Positions 34,286-42,980 of a stretch of DNA of 64,000 nt are shown here, in pieces. The first letter of the stretch is position 1, and every line of letters begins with the position of its first letter. The stretch comes from Planctomycetota bacterium (GTDB lineage: Bacteria > Planctomycetota > SZUA-567 > H5-PLA8): contig JAKLKQ010000012.1 in the NCBI GenBank assembly GCA_023150555.1, forward strand, positions 1-64,000, read 5' to 3'. The notes below the pieces were generated by a model. It made no database searches, had not been told where the DNA came from, and saw nothing but the letters and a program-made list of their open reading frames with translations. Position numbers and translations under genes: made by a program.

Positions 34286-35108
34286 AGACCATCTGCTGAG
34301 CTCAAAAGACATGGCGCGTTTCGTGGCGCAGGGCTTCCTGCGCTTCGACGAGCTGATCCCGAAGGACCTCTGCGCGGAAGCGATCGAACTCTTCGACCGC
34401 AACGCCATCCAGCGCGTGAAATACGACCACCGCCCGCTGTACGACTGCTGGCCGGGGCTGGCCCTGCGCGAGGTCTTTGCGCTGCCGCGCGTGCGCGGCA
34501 TCGTCGAGAGCCTCGTCGGGCCCGAACCCCAACACGATCACTACGCGATCCACACCGTCGCGCCGCAGACGAAGAAGGGCCCGAACCTGCACCAGGACGC
34601 GGAGTACGACGTGCGCTTTGAACACTTCGACGTGCAGGTCTCGATCTTCTTCCACGACACGCCGCGCGAGATGGGCGGGACGCTCTTCGTGCCCGGCAGC
34701 CACTTCCGGCGCGTGCACGAGTCCCAGATCGGGCGCTACCACAACATCGTCGGACAGGTGCCCACGGTCTGCAAGGCCGGCACCTTCGTCGTCTGGCACC
34801 ACAACCTCTGGCACGCCGGCCGCAGCAACCGCACCGACACGATGCGCTACATGTTCAAGGTACGCATCAACCCGACCGTGAAGCAGCTGCGCCTGTGGGA
34901 CACCGCGGACCTCCACGATCCCGAGATCGAGAAGATCCTCGGCACGGGCCAGCCGTGGTACGGGCAGGAAGGGCGCCTGGAGACGATGAACCGCATCCGC
35001 CTCTGGCGCGCCCTGACCGGCGATCCTTCGTTCGACATCCACACTTGGCTGGGGCGCATCGAGAACCGGCCCGAACGCATCGCCGAGGAGACGCTCGCGG
35101 CGGTGTGA
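34275..35108 (+). CDS. Phytanoyl-CoA dioxygenase (PhyH) family protein
   Basis: A 277-residue Fe(II)/2-oxoglutarate oxygenase. The facial triad is visible: H106-x-D108 (NLHQDAEYDV) and H180 (HHNLWHAGRSN); an Arg nearby (R184 or R191) would bind 2-oxoglutarate. The double-stranded beta-helix continues through 'VQVSIFFHDTPREMGGTLFVPGSHFRRVHE'. Bacterial PhyH proteins hydroxylate varied small molecules; the substrate here is not predictable. Expression is probably controlled by the divergent AraC regulator. Confidence 0.88.
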   Translation: MSPRDHLLSSKDMARFVAQGFLRFDELIPKDLCAEAIELFDRNAIQRVKYDHRPLYDCWPGLALREVFALPRVRGIVESLVGPEPQHDHYAIHTVAPQTKKGPNLHQDAEYDVRFEHFDVQVSIFFHDTPREMGGTLFVPGSHFRRVHESQIGRYHNIVGQVPTVCKAGTFVVWHHNLWHAGRSNRTDTMRYMFKVRINPTVKQLRLWDTADLHDPEIEKILGTGQPWYGQEGRLETMNRIRLWRALTGDPSFDIHTWLGRIENRPERIAEETLAAV

Positions 35109-35197
35109 CGCAATCGCGTCTTGCAACTTCCGAACGAGCGGAAAAGATGCTCTCTGCGCGGCGCACAATGGAAGCGCCCGCGCAGAGGGCCTTGATC

Positions 35198-35764
35198 ATG
35201 CGCACACTCGCCGCACTCGCCGCATTCCTGCTCTGCACGCATTGCGTGATGGCGTTCGCCAAAGAGAAGCCGGCCGAAGCTCCGCTGCCCGAGGCCGTCG
35301 GCGAAGAGGCCCAGCAGAAGTCGACCGATCTCTACAAGGAAGGCTTGAAGATCCAAAAGGAGGAGAAGGACCTCGCGCGCGCGATCGCGAAGTGGGACGA
35401 GGCCCTGAAGACCGACCCGCGCAACGCCAAGTGCATGAACCACTACGCGTGGTTCCTGGCGGTGGACGCGGAAGCGGACCGGCGCGACGTCGCCCGCGCG
35501 ATCGAGCTCTCGACGCTGGCCGCGCGCATCACAGAGTGGAAGGACCGCGACATCATCGACACCGTCGCCGAGGCGCACTACCAGAACAAGAACTACGAGT
35601 TGGCCATCGCGACGCTCGAGAAGGCCTACGCGCCCGAGACCACCACCGGCGCGCAGAAGAAGTACCTCGACGGGCAGATGAAGAAGTTCAAGGATGCGCA
35701 GGCCGCCTCGAAGGAAGCCGCCGCGAAATCGGAAGAGGCCAAAGAACAGAAGCAAGAAAAGTAA
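35198..35764 (+). CDS. Exported TPR-like protein
   Basis: A 188-residue protein with signal peptide (TLAALAAFLLCTHCVMAFAKE). The helical body looks like tetratricopeptide repeats: 'QQKSTDLYKEGLKIQKEEKDLARAIAKWDEALKTDPRNAKCMNHYAWFLAV' and 'VAEAHYQNKNYELAIATLEKAY'. The tail is Lys/Glu-rich. ATG 35198 was chosen because AGAGGG lies about 8 nt upstream; ATG 35168 would add ten residues before the signal peptide. It probably acts as a periplasmic adaptor; partner unknown. Confidence 0.78.
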   Translation: MRTLAALAAFLLCTHCVMAFAKEKPAEAPLPEAVGEEAQQKSTDLYKEGLKIQKEEKDLARAIAKWDEALKTDPRNAKCMNHYAWFLAVDAEADRRDVARAIELSTLAARITEWKDRDIIDTVAEAHYQNKNYELAIATLEKAYAPETTTGAQKKYLDGQMKKFKDAQAASKEAAAKSEEAKEQKQEK

Positions 35765-35815
35765 ACCGCGCCGCAGCGACAATCCGCAATCCGAGTTTCG
35801 CAATCCGAATTCGGA

Positions 35816-36349
35816 TCAGTTTCGCTTCGCCTTCTTCGAGAGGGCGTGGCGCTGCAGCAGATCGCGGCAGGGGCCTTCCAGCACGCCGCCGGCCACGTGC
35901 ACGCTGCGCTTCGTCTTCACGTTTCGCAGCAGGTCCACCGCCGAACCGCACGCGCCGAACTCGGGATCGCGCGCGCCGTAGACGATGCGCGTCACGCCAG
36001 GAATCAGCAGCACCGCGCCCACCGACATGACGCAAGGTTCCTGCGTTGCCACCACTACCAGCGCCGGCGCGTTCGCGTCGGCAGCTCCACCGCGACCGGG
36101 GAATACCGCGACGCCCTCGCCCTCCCCTTCGTCCTCGAGCGGCGAGGCCAGCTGCGTCAGCGCGATCATCACCGCGCGCGCGGTGGGATCCTTCAGCGCG
36201 GCCATCTGGTGGTGCGCGCGCCCGCGCACGCGTCCGCTCTCGGCCTCGACGATCACCGCGCCGACGGGCACCTCGCCTTCGGCCAGCGCGGCTTCGGCCT
36301 CCTTTATAGCCATGCGCATCCAGAGTTCCTCGGGGCTGGGCAGGGCCAT
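35816..36349 (-). CDS. TadA-like deaminase-fold protein lacking active-site residues
   Basis: A 177-residue member of the cytidine/tRNA-adenosine deaminase superfamily. The fold markers are intact: MAIKEAEAALAEGEVPVGAVIVEAESG, then VVATQEPCVM and 'TRIVYGARDPEFGACGSAVDLL', all close to TadA. The catalytic motif is not: where TadA has DPTAHAE this protein has DPTARAV (R58 for the zinc His, V60 for the catalytic Glu), and PCxxC is PCVMS (C106 kept, S109 for the second Cys). A 25-residue acidic/Gly insert (about 70-95) separates them. It should be catalytically inactive as a monomer. The loss of Glu to Val parallels eukaryotic ADAT3. The ATG at 36349 begins the fold and has GAGG upstream. Confidence 0.8.
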   Translation of the reverse strand: MALPSPEELWMRMAIKEAEAALAEGEVPVGAVIVEAESGRVRGRAHHQMAALKDPTARAVMIALTQLASPLEDEGEGEGVAVFPGRGGAADANAPALVVVATQEPCVMSVGAVLLIPGVTRIVYGARDPEFGACGSAVDLLRNVKTKRSVHVAGGVLEGPCRDLLQRHALSKKAKRN

Positions 36350-36459
36350 GGCGAAACCTCGCGGGTGCCTTGACGTCCGGCGTGCGCGCTTCGACAATTG
36401 CGCCGGTCTGCGAAAACCATAGCTGCCAGGCCCTTGGCTTGAAAGGGAAAGCAACGACC

Positions 36460-38298
36460 GTGCGCCGGCTCCAAGACCGCGTGCTCCCCGCTGCCGTCAC
36501 CGTCGCGCTGGCCGCCTTCTTCGGCTTCGGCCTGCTCTATCCGCTGGCCGACAGCTTCCGCGCGAGCCTGCAGGACCCGCCTGTAAAGGAAGGGCTCTGG
36601 AAGGGCGAGACCCTCGCCGCGTTCGCTCAGCGCACCAAGGTCCCCGAAGCGACGCTGCGCGAACTGAACAACCTGCCCGAAGGCGAGCCCGCGCCCAACG
36701 CGAAACTGGTCCTCGAGCCCGCGCACTGGAACGCGCGGCACCTCCTGGGGCTTTTCGCCTACGACGCGCCGGCGTGGCGCTGGCTTCTAAACAGCCTGGC
36801 GCTTGCGGCGACGGTGACGCTGCTGTGCGTGATGATCTCGTACCCGCTGGCGTACTGGCAGGTGCGCACGCGCTTCCGCGGGCAGGGGCTGCTCGGCGGG
36901 CTGTTGCTCCTGCCGCTGATTCTTCCCCCGTTCGTCGGCGCCATCGGCCTGCGCCGCGTGCTCGGGCGTTTCGGGCCGCTGAACTGGGCCTTGGCGCACC
37001 TGGGCTTGGCCGATCCCACGGACCCCATCGACTTCCTGGGCGAGCACCGCATGGCCGGCTGCGTGCTCGTGATGGTCCTTCACCTCTACCCGCTCCTTTA
37101 TCTGAACCTCGCCGCGGCCATCGCGAACATCGATCCGAGCCTGATCGAGTCCGCGCGCAACCTGGGCAGTTCGCCGTGGCGCATCTTCCGCCGCATCGTC
37201 CTGCCGCTCTCGGTGCCCGGCCTGGTCGCCGGCGGCAGCCTGGTCTTCATCGGCGCCTTCACGGACCTGGGCACGCCGCTGGTCTTCAGCTACCGCGAGG
37301 TCGTCGCACAGCAAATCTACAGCCTGGCCAACGAGCAGGAGGCCAACCCGGCGGCGCCAGCCCTGGTGGCCGTCGTGACGGTCGTGGTGCTGCTGCTGTT
37401 CGCGTTCACGCGCTGGGCTTCGCGCGCGCCCGGCGGCGGCGGAGGCAAAGGCGCGGCGCGAACCGTCGAGCGCCCGCTGAAAGGCGGCGCGGCGGCGCTG
37501 GCGATCGGCTTCCACCTCGCCGTGATCGGGCTGGCGGTGATCCCGCACCTATCGGTCTTCTGCTCGGGGCTGGCCGAACGCTGGATGATGACGGCGCTGC
37601 CCGAGAGCTGGACGCTCGACCATGTCCGCGAGGCCCTCTCGCACCCGGTCGCGCAGATGGGCATCGGCAACAGCCTGGTCTACGCGGCGGGCAGCACGGC
37701 GGTGGACATCCTGCTGGGGCTGGCCTGCGCGTGGGTGATCGTGCGGCGCGGCGGCGCGTGGGGCCGGCTGCTCGACGCGCTGACGCTCGCGCCGCTGGCG
37801 ATCCCCGGCATCGTGCTCGCCTTCGGCTACGTGGGCGTCTACGCGGGCATCTACCAGCACGCCGACGCGGTGTGGCCGGTGGGCTGGTTCCTGGTGCTCA
37901 GCTACGCGGTGCGCCGCCTGCCGTACACCACGCGCGCGTGCGCGGCGGGGTTGGAGCAGACGCCGCGGTACCTCGAGGAGGCCGGCGGCAGCCTGGGCGC
38001 GGGGCCGGGCATGGTGCTGCGCAAAGTGACGGTGCCGCTGATCGCGGCGAACATCGCGGCGGGCGCGATCCTGGCATTCTCGTTCGCGATGCTGGAGGTC
38101 AGCGACAGCCTGATCCTGGCCACGCGCCCCGGCGACTTCCCGCTGACGAAGGCGATCTTCTTCCTCTTCGGGCGCCCCGGAGACGGCGACCAGCTCGCCA
38201 GCGCCCTGGGCCTGTTCGCGCTTTTCTTCCTGGCCTTCTCGCTGCTGTCGGCCAGCGCCTTTCTGGGGCGCAAGTGGGGCGAGATGTTCCGCGGCTGA
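36460..38298 (+). CDS. Iron/thiamine-type ABC transporter permease with a LysM-like insert
   Basis: A 612-residue fused double permease of the FbpB/ThiP kind. Two EAA loops are clear (SARNLGSSPWRIFRRIVLPLSVPG and EEAGGSLGAGPGMVLRKVTVPLIAAN), each in a six-helix half, joined by a Gly-rich linker near residue 325. In the first periplasmic loop, residues 47-87 read as a LysM domain (WKGETLAAFAQRTKVPEATL, then an NNLP...LVLEP end). No ATPase or binding-protein gene lies in the window. The FAD oxidoreductase starts 40 bp downstream. GTG 36460 was chosen because it starts right before helix 1; upstream ATG 36370 would overlap the divergent deaminase gene. Confidence 0.85.
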   Translation: MRRLQDRVLPAAVTVALAAFFGFGLLYPLADSFRASLQDPPVKEGLWKGETLAAFAQRTKVPEATLRELNNLPEGEPAPNAKLVLEPAHWNARHLLGLFAYDAPAWRWLLNSLALAATVTLLCVMISYPLAYWQVRTRFRGQGLLGGLLLLPLILPPFVGAIGLRRVLGRFGPLNWALAHLGLADPTDPIDFLGEHRMAGCVLVMVLHLYPLLYLNLAAAIANIDPSLIESARNLGSSPWRIFRRIVLPLSVPGLVAGGSLVFIGAFTDLGTPLVFSYREVVAQQIYSLANEQEANPAAPALVAVVTVVVLLLFAFTRWASRAPGGGGGKGAARTVERPLKGGAAALAIGFHLAVIGLAVIPHLSVFCSGLAERWMMTALPESWTLDHVREALSHPVAQMGIGNSLVYAAGSTAVDILLGLACAWVIVRRGGAWGRLLDALTLAPLAIPGIVLAFGYVGVYAGIYQHADAVWPVGWFLVLSYAVRRLPYTTRACAAGLEQTPRYLEEAGGSLGAGPGMVLRKVTVPLIAANIAAGAILAFSFAMLEVSDSLILATRPGDFPLTKAIFFLFGRPGDGDQLASALGLFALFFLAFSLLSASAFLGRKWGEMFRG

Positions 38299-38338
38299 GG
38301 GTGAAGAAATTCGCCGCGCCCTCGCGTAGGATGTTCCC

Positions 38339-39670
38339 ATGAGCGAACCCGTTCCGTACGTCTTCACGCGCAACCTGAAGACCCTGCCGTCCGCCGACGT
38401 ACTGGTCGCCGGCGGCGGCATGGCCGGCTTCAGCGCGGCGTGCGCGGCCGCGAAGCAGGGCGCGAAGGTGCTGCTGCTCGAACAGTTCGCGGACTTGGGT
38501 GGCGTGGCGACGACGGCCGGCACCGCGGCGTTCTGCGGCGAGACGACGGGCCAGGGCGAAGTCTTCGACAGCGTGATCCGCGAACTCGAACGCCTCGATG
38601 CGATCGCCGCCTACAAGCCGTACATCGACTGCGAGGCCCGCAGCTTCGACCACGAAGTGCTGAAGATGGTCCTGCAGGAAGCCGCGCTGGCCGCCGGCGT
38701 GGACATCCTCTTCCATACGCGCCTGGTCGATGCGGATGCATCCAACGGCCGCATCGAGACGGCGGTGCTGCACAACAAGAGCGGCCTGCAGGCCGTGCAC
38801 GCCAGGACCGTGATCGATGCCACGGGCGAGGCCGACCTGGCGCACCGCGCCGGCTTCGCGACGGTGAAGGGCCGCGACGGCGACGGCGCGCAACTGCCCA
38901 TGGCGCTGAACTTCTTCCTGCGCGAGGCCGCTCGCGTGGTGCAGCAGGAGCTGCCCGCCGCGCCGGCCGCGCCCGGCGGAAAACTCGAGGCCTTCGCAAA
39001 CGCCGACGAACTGCCCATGGTCAGCGTCTGGCCGCAGGACGACGGCAAGGTCGGCATCAAGCTCAAGGTCACCGGACGCGACGCCACCGACGGCAGATCA
39101 CTCAGCGAAGCCGAGATCGACGCTCGGCGTATGATGTGGCGCGTGGTGCACTTCCTGCAGCGCCACAAGCTGCGCAAGTTCGAACTCTCGCGCCACCGCT
39201 TCGATTACCTCTCGCCGATCATCGGCATCCGCGAAGGCCGCCGCGTGCTGGGCGAGTACGTGCTGAACGTGGACGACCTGCGCGCCGGACGGCAGTTCGA
39301 CGACGCCGTGGCGCTGGGCGTCTTTTACCTCGACTGCATGGACCCCGCGACGCCGAAGAAGGCGTACCTGATCGACTGGGAGCAGCGCCACGTGCCGCCG
39401 TACCACGTGCCCTTCCGCGCGCTGCGGCCGAAGGGCAGCCGCAACCTGCTCGTGGCCGGGCGCTGCTTCAGTGCCGACCAGTTGGCCCTGAGTTCCGCGC
39501 GCGTGATGACCACCGCCAGCATGATGGGCCAGGCCGCGGGCATCGCCGCCGCCTGGTGCGCGCGCGACGGCTCCGAACTAGAAGCGGTCTATGCGAGGAA
39601 ACTCCGCGCCGAACTGGAGACAAGAGGCGCGCGATTGGAGCCCAAACCCGGCATGACGCCGGTGAATTGA
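38339..39670 (+). CDS. FAD-dependent oxidoreductase (FAD_oxidored family)
   Basis: A 443-residue flavoprotein. The N-terminal dinucleotide fold is DVLVAGGGMAGFSAACAAAKQGAKVLLLEQ (20-50), followed by the FAD_oxidored box GGVATTAGTAAFCGET. A mid-domain 'TVIDATGEADLAHRAGF' and a C-terminal 'NLLVAGRCFSADQLALSSARVMTTASMMGQAAGIAAA' complete the FAD site. Relatives in Lentisphaerota/Planctomycetota genomes are numerous and of unknown substrate, often near carbohydrate genes. It probably shares a transcript with the permease 40 bp upstream. Confidence 0.9.
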   Translation: MSEPVPYVFTRNLKTLPSADVLVAGGGMAGFSAACAAAKQGAKVLLLEQFADLGGVATTAGTAAFCGETTGQGEVFDSVIRELERLDAIAAYKPYIDCEARSFDHEVLKMVLQEAALAAGVDILFHTRLVDADASNGRIETAVLHNKSGLQAVHARTVIDATGEADLAHRAGFATVKGRDGDGAQLPMALNFFLREAARVVQQELPAAPAAPGGKLEAFANADELPMVSVWPQDDGKVGIKLKVTGRDATDGRSLSEAEIDARRMMWRVVHFLQRHKLRKFELSRHRFDYLSPIIGIREGRRVLGEYVLNVDDLRAGRQFDDAVALGVFYLDCMDPATPKKAYLIDWEQRHVPPYHVPFRALRPKGSRNLLVAGRCFSADQLALSSARVMTTASMMGQAAGIAAAWCARDGSELEAVYARKLRAELETRGARLEPKPGMTPVN

Positions 39671-39710
39671 CAGGCTACTAAGAAACGTCCGGACGTCCTA
39701 TACTGTAGCC

Positions 39711-40788
39711 ATGCCTGCGAACGGTGAAACGAAAGCCAAGGTGATCCTGGTCGCCGAGTCCATGCGGCCCAGCGGCACCACGGGCTACGCGCGCAACCTG
39801 CTGCTGGGCCTGCCGCCCGCCGGGTACGACGTGAAGCTGGCCACGCCCGAGGCCCCGCCGGCCGGGCTGCTGGAAAAGGAAGCGCGCGCGAGTGGATCCG
39901 TTTCCGGGGCTGATGGGCAGCCTCTCGCGGCCGTTCGTGTACAAGCGCTTCCTGCGTTGGGCGGCGGAGTGCGACGCCGGGCTGATCCACGGGCTCTCCG
40001 CGTTCACCGCGCCGGTCTGCCAGCGCCTGTCGCAGGAGTTGAACCTGCCGTGGGTGCTGAGCGTGCACCACTACCAGGAGCGCAGCACGCTGCGCGTCGA
40101 CGAACGCTGCCGGCGCGTGATGACGTGCAGCCAGGCCCTGCGCGAGAACCTAGTCAACGACGCGCGCATCCCGAAGGAGTTGATCCGCATCGTGCCGCTG
40201 GGCGTGCCCGTGCCCGAGAACCCCGAGATCGCGCGGCGCGACGATGGCCGCGATCCGGTCGTCGGCACCTTCGCCAAACTCACGCCGCGCAAGGACCTGG
40301 CGACGTTCCTGCAGGCGGCGAAGGAGATCGTGAAGGTGCGCCTGGGCGCCTGCCAGTTCCTGATCGTCGGCGACGGCCCGGAAGAGTCCCGGTTGCGCAA
40401 GCTGACGCGGCAGCTGGAACTCGAGAAGAACGTCACGTTCTCGCACGCCAGCGTGCCGCACCACCAGGTGCTGGCGGACGTGGACGTCTACGTGCAGACC
40501 TCGCGGCAGGAGGGCTTCGGCACCTCCACGCTGGAGGCGATGGCCTGGGGCGTTCCGGTGGTGGCGACATCGGTGGGCGGGCTGATCGGGCTGGTGAAGG
40601 ACGGCGAGACCGGATTCCTGGTGCCCGTCGGCGACCCGGCGGCGCTGGCGGGACGCATCTTCGATCTATTGAACAACGCCGACCTGCGCGCGAAGATGGG
40701 CGCAGCGGCCTACGAACGCGCGGCGGCCGAATTTTCCCTTCCCCGGATGATCGCCGGAATCGTCAGCGTCTACGAAGAGGTGCTTTAG
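39711..40788 (+). pseudogene. Family 4 glycosyltransferase broken by a frameshift
   Basis: The N-terminal Rossmann part (VILVAESMRPSGTTGYARNLLLGLPPAGYDVKLATPE) is in one frame from ATG 39711. The rest, from about 39892, is in the next frame (DPFPGLMGSLSRPFVYKRF...). It includes the GT4 donor-site signature VYVQTSRQEGFGTSTLEAMAWGVPVVATSVGG. The switch falls in an alternating GC run (GCGCGCGCG, 39882-39890). Adding one GC unit would restore a single frame of about 359 residues, a normal GT4 length. As given, only the C-terminal 298 residues form one frame (39892-40788, GTG start). It could be a true mutation, an assembly error or slipped-strand variation. Confidence 0.75.
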
Positions 40789-40881
40789 AAGAAACCCTTC
40801 CCCACAAAGGGATAGGCGCCCGCAAGACCGCTGCTTTTGTCGATTGTTTCACGGGCCCGGCTATTTAAGGTGGAGACCCGC

Positions 40882-42417
40882 ATGAGCCGCTCGACTCGCC
40901 CAACCCGTATCCTTCCCGGCCGCCCCGCGGTCTGGGCGCTCGCCGCCGCGTTGCTGGCGTTCGGCGCCGGCGTGGCGCGCGCGCAGGCCGAAGACGACAG
41001 CGGAGACGACCCGCTGGTCGGGGCGCTCGACGAGGGCAAGACCTACCGCAAGGTCGACGGCCAGCCCATCACCGGCGCGCAGATCGGCGACATCCTGGCG
41101 AACAAGATCTGGGACAGCAGCATCGAGGCGCTGATCAGCGAGATCGCCGTCGAGTTCGCGGAGAAGGATCAGAACGTCCGCGTCACCGACGAGGAAGTCG
41201 ACGCCGAGCTGACGCGCATGGCGCAGAAGTTCGCGAAGAACCACGGCGCGGACCCGCGCGCGTTCACGCTGGAGGCCATGGCCCAGGGGCTGGGCGTGGC
41301 GATCAAGTTCGTGCGGCGCTCGGCGAAGGGCATCCTGGTCCTGCGCAAGATCCTGATTCGCGAGGGCAAGCTCAAGCCCGGCGAGGACATCGACGGGCCG
41401 CTGGCCAAGGAGCTGATGAAGCAGAAGCTGGAATACTTCATGGGCAAGAACGGCGGCGTGATGCGCAGCCCCGACGCGAAGGACGGCGTGATCCTGCGCG
41501 TGCACGGACGCCCGTTCAGCCGGACCGACATCCGCAAGTACGCGCTCGAACGCATGGGCCCGCTCACCAAGAGCGAACTGCTGAACGCGCTCGAACTGCT
41601 CACGCAGGAGCTGATCGTCCAGGCGGCGCTGAAGGCCAAGGACAAGGGAGAGATCGACCACAACGACCGCCGCGTGCAGCTGACCTACGAGTCGAAGCTG
41701 CAGGAGTTCGAGCAGGGCGTGCCCAGCGGCATGCAGGTGCTGGATTTCCAGCTCGCCCAGCAGGGCATGACGCGCGACGCCTACGTCAAGGACCGCATCT
41801 TCACCTTCAATGCCGGAATCACGTGGCTGGCGCGCAACAGCATCGGCAACGCGGAGATCCGCAACGAGTTCAACGCGCATCCGGACAACTACCGCCGCAA
41901 CGAGAAGCGCATCGCGCACATCTTCCTGCGCGTGCTCGATCCCGAAGGCCGCCCCTACACGCGCACCTGGAAGGCCGAGGGCCACCCGAAGGTCAACGAG
42001 TTCGTCGCGAAGCAGCGCGAGCAGCAGTTCGCCGCGGCCAGGAACACGGCCCTGCAGTGGGAAGGCCTGGCGCGGGCGCAGTTCCCCGAAGCCGTCAAGA
42101 AGTTCAGCCAGGACGAGCGCTCCAAGGCCGAAGGCGGCGACCTGGGCTTCGTCGGCCCCAAGGTCAAGCTCCCCCCGCCCTGCGACGACCCCGAGTGGAT
42201 GGAGCAGGTCATGAAGCTGGAACTCGGCGAGGTCAAGCTCCTGCGCAGCGCCTACGGCTGGCACTGGGTCTTCTGCCTGAGAAAGGAAGAGCAGAAAGTC
42301 GACATCGAGAATGACGCGAACGTGCGCGAGCACGTCTACGTGATGCTCCTGAAGCGCGAGCGAAAGAAAGTCTACGACGCGCTGCAGGCCAAGGCCAAGA
42401 TCGAGAACTTCTTCTAA
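40882..42417 (+). CDS. Periplasmic SurA-like peptidyl-prolyl isomerase/chaperone
   Basis: A 511-residue exported protein. A signal peptide ends GVARAQA. The N-terminal helical chaperone region (about 60-330) has paired segments 'VTDEEVDAELTRMAQKFAKNHG' and 'QLAQQGMTRDAYVKDRIFTFN' typical of SurA/PpiC families. A parvulin domain follows (about 355-470: EKRIAHIFLRVLDPEG, FSQDERSKAEGGDLGFVGPK, LELGEVKLLRSAYGWHWVFCLRKE). It probably helps fold outer-membrane or secreted proteins. ATG 40882 was chosen over GTG 40837 for the GGTGGAG site and clean signal peptide. The dUTPase gene follows after 23 bp. Confidence 0.87.
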   Translation: MSRSTRPTRILPGRPAVWALAAALLAFGAGVARAQAEDDSGDDPLVGALDEGKTYRKVDGQPITGAQIGDILANKIWDSSIEALISEIAVEFAEKDQNVRVTDEEVDAELTRMAQKFAKNHGADPRAFTLEAMAQGLGVAIKFVRRSAKGILVLRKILIREGKLKPGEDIDGPLAKELMKQKLEYFMGKNGGVMRSPDAKDGVILRVHGRPFSRTDIRKYALERMGPLTKSELLNALELLTQELIVQAALKAKDKGEIDHNDRRVQLTYESKLQEFEQGVPSGMQVLDFQLAQQGMTRDAYVKDRIFTFNAGITWLARNSIGNAEIRNEFNAHPDNYRRNEKRIAHIFLRVLDPEGRPYTRTWKAEGHPKVNEFVAKQREQQFAAARNTALQWEGLARAQFPEAVKKFSQDERSKAEGGDLGFVGPKVKLPPPCDDPEWMEQVMKLELGEVKLLRSAYGWHWVFCLRKEEQKVDIENDANVREHVYVMLLKRERKKVYDALQAKAKIENFF

Positions 42418-42440
42418 CCTCACAAACCCGGGAGCGCGCC

Positions 42441-42908
42441 ATGGCCGCCGGATCGGACAAGCTGGAAGCCATCTTCACCCTGCAGTCGGAACTCAACGAC
42501 CGCATCTTCGCCAAGCAGCAGATCAAGGGGCCCGACGGCGAGGTCCTGACCATGGCCAAGATCGCCCAGGCGCTCCAGCGCGAGGAACTGGGCCCCAACG
42601 GCCTGCCCAACCAATGGCTGCGCAACTACCTCACCGCGCTGAAGGCCGAGGCCGACGAGGTCGGCGAGGAACTGCTCTGGAAGTGGTGGAGCAAGGACCG
42701 CATCGACCTGCAGAACATCCGCGTCGAGATCGTCGACCTGATGCACTTCCTCACCAGCATGGCCCTGGTCGCCGGACTCAGCGCCGAGGACTTCCACCAC
42801 CTCTACACGCGCAAGCACGAGGTCAACCAGCAGCGCCAGGAGCAGGGCTACAACAAGACCAGCAAGACCGAAGATGACAACAAGGGCATCGTCCTGGAGA
42901 ATAAGTAG
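42441..42908 (+). CDS. Dimeric all-alpha dUTP diphosphatase
   Basis: A 155-residue enzyme hydrolysing dUTP to dUMP and pyrophosphate, limiting uracil in DNA. It matches the dUTPase_2 / all-alpha NTP pyrophosphatase family: LEAIFTLQSELNDRIF at the start, the metal-binding E-x-x-E-E helix (KAEADEVGEELLWKWWSKDRID), and the second acidic helix N-I-R-V-E-I-V-D-L-M-H-F-L. Length is typical (150-190). GGGAG lies 6 nt upstream. It lies 23 bp after the SurA-like gene, probably in the same transcript. Confidence 0.88.
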   Translation: MAAGSDKLEAIFTLQSELNDRIFAKQQIKGPDGEVLTMAKIAQALQREELGPNGLPNQWLRNYLTALKAEADEVGEELLWKWWSKDRIDLQNIRVEIVDLMHFLTSMALVAGLSAEDFHHLYTRKHEVNQQRQEQGYNKTSKTEDDNKGIVLENK

Positions 42909-42980
42909 GCCATCGGATTCGTCAGTCGGGCGGGCGGAACCTCCGCCCCGGACTGGACACTCATACAAGGAGACCGCCGC

